Virus record (IMG/VR): IMGVR_UViG_3300027969_002350 | Span: 1-64,000 of that record | Strand: one strand, 5' to 3' | DNA length: 64,000 nucleotides | DNA from: a virus | In this document: piece after piece, positions 58,280-64,000 of the stretch | Layout of the letters: each line of letters opens with the position of its first letter | Position numbering within the stretch: the stretch's first letter is position 1 | The notes under the pieces: model-generated | What the model was told of the DNA's origin: nothing | The model's input: only the letters and a program-made list of their open reading frames with translations | Database searches by the model: none | Made by a program: the position numbers and the translations under genes

Positions 58280-59347
58280 TTATATTAAAGTATAGTTACC
58301 TATCGGTAATACTTCTAGTTTTTTCACATTGCATACTTCAGTGCAACGATGAATACGATCAATTTTATTTATACCGTGTTCTTTTGATTGCCAACTACTA
58401 ACTAAGTTGTCTGTGTAAAATTCGTGTGCTAGTATTTCTTCAACAGAATATTTAGTCAGGTCGTTCCAGTCATTACTGCCATACGATTCAAATAATCGTT
58501 GTTGTAAAATTTCTGCTCGGCCACGATCCATGTTCATAAACCCATTGTGTAAAAAACAGCAGGGCCATAGCTTACTATCAAAACCAATGAAATACATTTT
58601 CTTTGTTTGATTATTACATTGTATTTCATTATCTACTGAATCTTTAAATGCTTCATTAACTGAGTCGATGGTACTTTTATAATCTTTGCGCTTTATATTA
58701 TCTACTTTAATTTTTTGAATTAATTGTAAACCTAGACTAGTTGCCACGCTTCTATCATGTCTGCTCATAAACTCTTTAAACTGCATCTTAACACTTAATG
58801 CTTTTGCATCCATAATCTGATGCTCATTCCAAGGGAATATTAAATATTGCCAGCCTGCATTGCCTCCTGCGCCAATAAAAGCATTTGCATTTTCTATAAT
58901 CTTAGACCATGTAGTATTTTGTCTGTATATATGATTAGTATCTTCCATGCCATCAATACTAAATTTAACCATATGTCTGTCATGCTTCTTTAGCACTTGA
59001 GCTAATTTAGTCCAGTATTTTACACTACGTAAGCTGGCATTTGTATGAATTATAATATTGTATTTGCCCACAGTACTTGCAAAATCTAAGAAATCTAAAA
59101 ATTCAGGATGCATTAAAGGATCGTCGATTGTTCCACAAAACTCTAACTCGATGACTGATTTAAATTCTGGTGCTAGTAAAATCTTTTTGAATGTTTCAAA
59201 TTTAATATATTCTTTATCAGGAATAACATATTTCTTTTCATTGAACGAATTACCGTCTGTTCTAACACAGCCCAGACATAGTGCATTGCACATGCTACTA
59301 AGTTCGAATTGTAGCTTGGTGGCCGCGGATAGATATGTATTATTCAT
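58280..59347 (-). CDS. Radical SAM/SPASM protein
   Basis: 355 aa. FELSSMCNALCLGC (C20, C24, C27); FCGTIDDPLMHPEFLDF in the GGEP position; FSIDGMEDTNHIYRQNTTW; C-terminal WPCCFLHNGF and HRCTEVCNVKK carry the SPASM-like Cys. It shares SIDGxEDTNHxYRQ and the NEHQ block with the gene at 60308, so both are paralogues. It overlaps the gene at 59340 by 8 nt. Confidence 0.87.
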   Translation of the reverse strand: MNNTYLSAATKLQFELSSMCNALCLGCVRTDGNSFNEKKYVIPDKEYIKFETFKKILLAPEFKSVIELEFCGTIDDPLMHPEFLDFLDFASTVGKYNIIIHTNASLRSVKYWTKLAQVLKKHDRHMVKFSIDGMEDTNHIYRQNTTWSKIIENANAFIGAGGNAGWQYLIFPWNEHQIMDAKALSVKMQFKEFMSRHDRSVATSLGLQLIQKIKVDNIKRKDYKSTIDSVNEAFKDSVDNEIQCNNQTKKMYFIGFDSKLWPCCFLHNGFMNMDRGRAEILQQRLFESYGSNDWNDLTKYSVEEILAHEFYTDNLVSSWQSKEHGINKIDRIHRCTEVCNVKKLEVLPIGNYTLI

Positions 59348-60311
59348 AATTAAGTTCTTTTGGTATTAACACATCAGCAGTACACATGCACCAATCTTCT
59401 TTACATTTTACTGACTGTGTTAGCAGGCCACTAAAATTAAAAATACTAGTAAATGGTTTTAATTGTGCTGTTCTGCATGTTGCCATATATATAGAACCAG
59501 TATCATCTACATATATATGATCCATGCCCATATTACAGTCCCATCCTTTAAATTTATTTGTTCTATTGTTAACGGCTTCTACTTCGTCAAATCTAGAAAC
59601 AACATCAAATTCGTCTTTAATAAAAGTATTACCATAATAGTTATGAATAGGTGCAGGTTTAATTGCTCCACGAATGTTCAATCCTGTATTTGCAGATAAC
59701 CAACTTAATTGTTCGGTATTATATTCATAACTAATAGATAGTCCACTTTGATTGTTGTTTCTTTGAAATACCCTACTAGGTTCTAACGTTATGTTAGGCA
59801 TATCTTTAAGTCTTTCAAATGCATCTACACTTTTTTCCCAGTAAGGAGAAACTGGATACATTAAAGTAACTATGCCGATATTAGTTTGTGTGCCAATGAA
59901 TCTAATTTTTTCAAATATTTCTTCATCTGCACTTTCTGGGTGATAGCTAATTGTAACTTTATAAATTTTAGGGGCATATTCCCTCCACCATTCTATGCTT
60001 CTACTTCCGTTTGTATTAACATATACACACCAACCAGCTTCATTACAAAAATCAATAATTGTTTCTAAACTGGGACTAATAGTAGGTTCACCACCATTTA
60101 CAAATACATGTACGCTTCTTCCGATAACTTCTTTTTGTATGTTGGTAAGAAATTTTTTAATTATTACAGGATCTTCTTGTTTACTTTTAAAAACATTTGT
60201 ACCTGTGTGGAGGGATGGCGGACAATAGCTACAATGATACGTGCAAAGAGTATTCAATGTCCAATCAATAATAAATCGATTTGTCTCATTGTAAATTTTA
60301 ATAGTTTTCAT
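59340..60311 (-). CDS. Radical SAM protein with C-terminal Cys cluster
   Basis: 323 aa. WTLNTLCTYHCSYCPP (C23, C27, C30); VNGGEPTISPSLETI as SAM loop; C-terminal WDCNMGM, ATCRTA and CKEDWCMC carry extra Cys. It resembles the gene at 43653 in the FxxxxLxxxCxYxCSYC layout. Start overlaps the next gene upstream by 4 nt. The substrate is unknown. Confidence 0.85.
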   Translation of the reverse strand: MKTIKIYNETNRFIIDWTLNTLCTYHCSYCPPSLHTGTNVFKSKQEDPVIIKKFLTNIQKEVIGRSVHVFVNGGEPTISPSLETIIDFCNEAGWCVYVNTNGSRSIEWWREYAPKIYKVTISYHPESADEEIFEKIRFIGTQTNIGIVTLMYPVSPYWEKSVDAFERLKDMPNITLEPSRVFQRNNNQSGLSISYEYNTEQLSWLSANTGLNIRGAIKPAPIHNYYGNTFIKDEFDVVSRFDEVEAVNNRTNKFKGWDCNMGMDHIYVDDTGSIYMATCRTAQLKPFTSIFNFSGLLTQSVKCKEDWCMCTADVLIPKELNYE

Positions 60312-61480
60312 TTAAATTGTTCTTTAAAGGCATCGTATTTAGTACCACATGTCTTGGCACAAACTGCTAACTTACCTTCTGCACAACTGGGCTTAGTCCA
60401 CGATCCTGGAACAACTTCTTGGATGAATTTGCCGTTGATAACATCATTTAAATCGTGTACACGCAGATCTAAACTGTCAAGGCCTGCACTATCAATAGCA
60501 TCCCAAATTTGGCCGCCGCGTTCTTTCCAATACCAAACATACATCTGCCCAGCTGTCCAACAACATGGCTGTAGATATCCTTCTGCTGTAATGTAAATGC
60601 TTTTTTCTTCAGCAACTTTACATTTAACTTCAACAGAGTCCCAGTACTTTTCCATGTCTTTTTTCTTATCAAGATCTAAATTAAATTTCTGGCTACCTAT
60701 TTTACCTTCAAGTTCTGCTACAGTTGAAATAAAATCAATTTTAACTTCACCTTTGTCTTTACTTAAACTTTCTAATTGCTTTAATGCGGCATTTTGATAT
60801 TCGGGATTCTTAGGCATACTTAACAACGTAGTTTCGTTGCCTTTACGATTTCCTGCTTGATGTTCTGCTTTAACTGCACCTCTAGTATTGCTAAAGAACC
60901 TATTGGACTTTTTGACATTAAACTTTTCAAAGCCCATGCTAGTTGCTAATGCTCTAGCTTCTTCAACTTGATGTTCGTTATGTCCAAATACAATATAGTC
61001 CCAACGAGCTCTACCGCCGGCGGCTATAAAGGCTTCTGCATTACGCATAATGTTTTTCCATACCGTGCCTTGTCGATACAAGTGATTAGTATCTTCTAAG
61101 CCGTCTACACTGAATACAACATAATGACTTTTACCCATAGCGGCAGGCAACTTACTCCACCATTCAGGAGTTTTAGCACTGGCATTTGTGTGAAAGCTCA
61201 ATTGCATTTTAGCATTGTGGCTGCGAATATATTCAAATATCTCTAATGTATCTCTGGCACTAATTGGGTCACCATAGTTGCCGCACATATACAATCGTTT
61301 TAATTGTTTGATGAATTTAGGTTTTAGTATTGTTTTAACATCATCTAAGCTAAGTTCAGCGTCATGTAATTGTGGATTAACTTCGCCGCCATTGATGTTT
61401 CTAGCACATTGAGGACAACTAGCATTACAGCGTTCTGTAACTTCTAAGTGAACTGTGGCGATTTCATTAGCTTTATACAT
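60308..61480 (-). CDS. Radical SAM/SPASM protein
   Basis: 390 aa. HLEVTERCNASCPQCARN (C18, C22, C25), MCGNYGDPISARDTLEI, FSVDGLEDTNHLYRQGT, and a C-terminal set of Cys (EVKCKVAE, QPCCWTA, SCAEGK, VCAKTCGTK). The NGGEVNP segment follows the cluster motif. It resembles 52555 and 58280 and carries the most complete SPASM-like end. It abuts the methyltransferase gene with a 1-nt overlap. Confidence 0.88.
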   Translation of the reverse strand: MYKANEIATVHLEVTERCNASCPQCARNINGGEVNPQLHDAELSLDDVKTILKPKFIKQLKRLYMCGNYGDPISARDTLEIFEYIRSHNAKMQLSFHTNASAKTPEWWSKLPAAMGKSHYVVFSVDGLEDTNHLYRQGTVWKNIMRNAEAFIAAGGRARWDYIVFGHNEHQVEEARALATSMGFEKFNVKKSNRFFSNTRGAVKAEHQAGNRKGNETTLLSMPKNPEYQNAALKQLESLSKDKGEVKIDFISTVAELEGKIGSQKFNLDLDKKKDMEKYWDSVEVKCKVAEEKSIYITAEGYLQPCCWTAGQMYVWYWKERGGQIWDAIDSAGLDSLDLRVHDLNDVINGKFIQEVVPGSWTKPSCAEGKLAVCAKTCGTKYDAFKEQFK

Positions 61481-62331
61481 TATTTGATACCATAGATCAT
61501 AAATCTTTTATATTTGGGAAAAGCTGTTTCTCCCCTAAAATGAACTATATTTAATGGGTATTTTTTTAAAAAAACTCCAAAATTTTCACAATAGTTTATA
61601 TGGTCGTATTCGGGACTACTATTTGATTGTATTAAAACTGTAGTACCTGGTTTTAACTTTTCAAACCAAACATTACTCATATGCTCTGCACTTGTGTTAA
61701 TAATTAAATCAGGATTTAAAATACTATTATTAAAAATAATATTGTTATTTGCATCAAACGCTTCTTCCATAGTTCTGTTATCAACTTGTGCATTTGAATT
61801 TATAATTTTAACTAATGGATTAATACTACTGTCTGGATCTATACTGTATAGATTGGAATATGTAATATCTTTTAAAAATAAACTATGATGTGTAAGCCAG
61901 CCGCCAATTAACAATACATTATCAAAATTTAATTTAAATTTATTTAATGTTTCTGCCATCCAAAGTTTACTTAGGATTTGACTTTTACTAAAGACCGTTG
62001 CAATTATATCATTATTTAACAATGTAATATTGTGCAATTTTTTCAACACTACATCATTGGGCCATATAGAAGTCATAATATAGATTAATTCACTGGTAAC
62101 TAGTTTATCTTCAGCGCATATGTTAGTATAAAAATTTAAACGTTCGTTTCTGTTTAAGTTTGAATACAATTCATAATCGCTAGCAATCAAATCTTTTAAC
62201 GGCCATGTTTTTAATTTAGGCTCAGAATATTTCATATTAATAATATGACGTATAAAGTTTTTCTTTTCTGGTTCATTAATAAAGTTAAAAAACTTTTCAA
62301 TTCCAAAAAGCCAAGAGAGTTGATCATCCAT
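61480..62331 (-). CDS. Class I SAM-dependent methyltransferase-like protein
   Basis: 283 aa. The C-terminal half has NVLLIGGWLTHHSLFL (motif I, Gly-rich), YSIDPDSSINPLV (motif II acidic strand) and LIINTSAEHMSNVWFEKLKPGTTVLIQS (motif IV and following), then RFMIYGIK. The N-terminal half is helical and unrecognised. It belongs to a phage methyltransferase family I know from marine T4-like genomes. The substrate is unknown. Confidence 0.65.
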   Translation of the reverse strand: MDDQLSWLFGIEKFFNFINEPEKKNFIRHIINMKYSEPKLKTWPLKDLIASDYELYSNLNRNERLNFYTNICAEDKLVTSELIYIMTSIWPNDVVLKKLHNITLLNNDIIATVFSKSQILSKLWMAETLNKFKLNFDNVLLIGGWLTHHSLFLKDITYSNLYSIDPDSSINPLVKIINSNAQVDNRTMEEAFDANNNIIFNNSILNPDLIINTSAEHMSNVWFEKLKPGTTVLIQSNSSPEYDHINYCENFGVFLKKYPLNIVHFRGETAFPKYKRFMIYGIK

Positions 62332-63004
62332 TTAAACCCGTCCATTCTGTAAATTTACCACGTAGCCATTTAAAATTATTTACTAAAGTAAAATCTGCAT
62401 TTTCTTCTTTAGTGTATGCAACACCTTGTCTTGCACCTTGTATAGCAAAGTATCCATACTGCGTTTCTATACCTGCTTCGCACCACATAGTTAACCGTTC
62501 TTGACTTTCTTGATCATTATTATTTTTATTAATACCAGCACTAAGTTTAACTGCTTCACGAAATGCTGTTCTCCACGTACTGTATGGATTATAATTAAAC
62601 CTATGCTCTGTGGCTAGTATGTTTAACTTAATATAACTATCAGCAAGTGTAGTAGTCATATCAGGTCGGTCTAAGCGTTCTGCACTAAAACAATCCTTAC
62701 TAAATAATTTAATACCACCGTGTCCATATATTAAACCATTAATGGGATTTTTACTGCGAAATACCGCGACACTCTTTGGCGTTAGTTCTATTTGTTTATC
62801 AAATGTAAAACTATCTACTATCCACGAGTCAGCATCTACTACATAGAATCTATCGCCTTCACAGAGACCGGCTATGTGTTTATGACTTTCAAATATATTC
62901 CCTACTGCGGCAACTGCTTGAGCATTGTCAGTTTTAGATTGCAGTCGTTCCCAATTATCATTGAGATTGCTTTCATCAGAATATAAAAAATAAACAGGTA
63001 ACAT
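62324..63004 (-). CDS. Glycosyltransferase-like protein, VDAD type
   Basis: 226 aa from the ATG at 63004 (MLPVYFLYSDESN). FYVVDADSWI carries an acidic DxD-like motif, followed by NGLIYGHGGIKLF; both are shared with the next gene (FFTVDADCFV, NGLVYGNGGIKLW). This fits a GT-A-like nucleotide-sugar transferase, but donor and acceptor are unknown. It starts 1 nt after the neighbour's stop. Confidence 0.55.
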   Translation of the reverse strand: MLPVYFLYSDESNLNDNWERLQSKTDNAQAVAAVGNIFESHKHIAGLCEGDRFYVVDADSWIVDSFTFDKQIELTPKSVAVFRSKNPINGLIYGHGGIKLFSKDCFSAERLDRPDMTTTLADSYIKLNILATEHRFNYNPYSTWRTAFREAVKLSAGINKNNNDQESQERLTMWCEAGIETQYGYFAIQGARQGVAYTKEENADFTLVNNFKWLRGKFTEWTGLNG

Positions 63005-63005
63005 T

Positions 63006-64000
63006 TTAATATTTAGGTAACTCGAAACCAAATAATGGTAATGCGCTTTGATTTAATAATGCAGGCCATCCTAGTCCCTTGCCAGGACTAATATGTACAT
63101 GTTTGAACCATATGCTTTGATTTGAATCAAGTTCTACTAATGGTAATCCTAATTGTGCTTTTAAATCCGTCATTAATTTATGACTGCGTTCATTAATATA
63201 CTCACCTTGTTTTAATTGTAATATTTGATTATCCCATAACTTATTAAACCAGTCATAGTCTGAAATTACAGTATGATCAAAGTAGTCCAGATATAGCATG
63301 TGGGCCGCTAACCGAGCACCATATATAACCCAATCTCCGTTTTCTACATCGCGTCCCACTGTCATCCAAATTAACCAACGTGCAAAGTTAGCTGGGTACA
63401 TTTTATGTTTAAAATCCTTAGGAGATACTTTATGTCCTTGATCGAGGCCCATTTTAACACCTTCACGAAAGCCCGCTCTAAATGCTTGTTTAGGAGTTGC
63501 ATTATTATAAACAACGCCATAAGTATTGTTCATTTGTTTGTACTGATCTGCATCCCAGCAAAAATCAACATTATGAGTACTATCGCCTTTTGCTGCCGCT
63601 TCGTGGCTTTTCATATTTTTAACATGTTCAGAATACCATAATTTAATTCCGCCATTACCATAGACTAAGCCATTGACGATATTACGACTACTCCAACTTA
63701 GTGTAGCAAATTTGATATCAGAAGTAATCTCGATACTTTTTTTCCATATTTCACTATCTACAAAACAATCAGCATCTACTGTAAAAAATCTATCAGTGCC
63801 TGCGGTTTCTGCAGCCGCTTTGTGTGCCGCATCAAAGCCTTTGACTCCGTGTACCCTGTACACTAATTCCGGATTAGGATGATTGTTTTTTAAATGATTA
63901 TAATTATCATCTGCATTAGGCTCATCAAAACTTAAAAACACAACAGGTGGTGTTTTTAATTGTATTATTTGATTTTTTTTATTTAATCCGCTATCAAAAG
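63006..64000 (-). CDS. Glycosyltransferase-like protein, VDAD type (partial at window end)
   Basis: The frame is open to the last base of the window, so the N-terminus lies beyond it: a stretch ending LKTPPVVFLSFDEPNADDN matches the MLPVYFLYSDESNLNDN start of its paralogue, and the internal GTG is not the real start. FFTVDADCFVD and NGLVYGNGGIKLWYS are the conserved blocks, and FRAGFREGVKMGL parallels FREAVKLSAG in the neighbour. The C-terminal extension (about 100 aa) is unique. Tandem duplication is likely. Confidence 0.6.
   Translation of the reverse strand, partial: FDSGLNKKNQIIQLKTPPVVFLSFDEPNADDNYNHLKNNHPNPELVYRVHGVKGFDAAHKAAAETAGTDRFFTVDADCFVDSEIWKKSIEITSDIKFATLSWSSRNIVNGLVYGNGGIKLWYSEHVKNMKSHEAAAKGDSTHNVDFCWDADQYKQMNNTYGVVYNNATPKQAFRAGFREGVKMGLDQGHKVSPKDFKHKMYPANFARWLIWMTVGRDVENGDWVIYGARLAAHMLYLDYFDHTVISDYDWFNKLWDNQILQLKQGEYINERSHKLMTDLKAQLGLPLVELDSNQSIWFKHVHISPGKGLGWPALLNQSALPLFGFELPKY

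Noticed and set aside
60108-60596. 162-aa plus-strand open frame
   Set aside because: Antisense to two radical SAM genes with intact motifs; no promoter or ribosome site.
28702-61480. Reading the radical SAM array as a RiPP (modified peptide) gene cluster
   Set aside because: No small gene with a clear leader and repetitive core, no transporter and no peptidase; kept only as one option for the 77-aa gene at 44812.
1-64000. tRNA genes, CRISPR arrays, insertion sequences
   Set aside because: No gap is long enough for a tRNA cluster or array, and no transposase-like protein or terminal inverted repeat is seen.

Overview
The window looks like part of the genome of a large T4-type myovirus from an aquatic environment, not a bacterial chromosome. 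The signs are a T4-like replication set (family B DNA polymerase gp43 at 7506-10151, sliding clamp gp45 at 10284-11021, RNase H/5'-nuclease at 24786-25775), T4-style late promoter octamers (NATAAATA) alongside strong sigma70-type promoters, very tight packing with ATGA-type overlaps, and many small genes of unknown function. No rRNA, tRNA, CRISPR array or IS element is visible. The host is unknown. One Ala/Lys/Pro-rich secreted protein (28208-28504) has a signal peptide of a style common in betaproteobacteria, which is only a weak hint.

Layout. 1-5.7 kb (+) is a late cluster in which at least four proteins begin with a short leader resembling the T4 capsid-targeting sequence, ending in the (L/I)xE consensus of the gp21 prohead protease; these may be internal head proteins. 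5.7-7.5 kb carries a Dps-like ferritin, a lysozyme fragment, a DsbA-like DNA-binding protein and a membrane protein. 7.5-14.3 kb is replication plus a TGT/DpdA-like enzyme. 14.3-16.1 kb (-) holds two paralogous sulfotransferase-like proteins. 16.2-19.0 kb is a sugar cassette (glycosyltransferase, cytidylyltransferase, UDP-sugar dehydrogenase). 19.0-27.6 kb (+) has folE, a sulfotransferase, a HIT protein, queE, rnh, a PhyH-type oxygenase and small conserved genes. 27.6-31.4 kb (-) has an oxygenase-like gene and two radical SAM genes. 31.4-35.4 kb (+) is a run of very small genes, many with their own near-identical TTGACA-N17-TATAAT promoter, ending in a MoxR ATPase/VWA-metallopeptidase pair (33.9-36.6 kb). 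37.6-39.7 kb ends with thyX. 39.7-64 kb is an accessory island, mostly on the minus strand.

Two systems stand out. The first is a probable 7-deazaguanine DNA modification route: FolE, a degenerate QueD-like T-fold protein, QueE and a DpdA-like transglycosylase. No QueC is visible, so the final base could be a carboxy-deazaguanine or depend on host enzymes. The second is an array of fourteen radical SAM genes besides queE: eight with an N-terminal twitch-like Cys module and six with a C-terminal SPASM-like module, one of these split by a frameshift. They are interleaved with SGNH-hydrolase-like, 2-oxoglutarate oxygenase, nitroreductase, SDR, methyltransferase and glycosyltransferase-like genes. 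Chained overlaps suggest co-expression. The substrate (surface glycan, virion protein or peptide) cannot be read from the sequence.

Other notable points are four genes whose start codon lies only 5-6 nt after a perfect -10 box (candidate leaderless mRNAs), late promoter boxes placed equally close to start codons, and a palindromic divergent late promoter at 47.0 kb.
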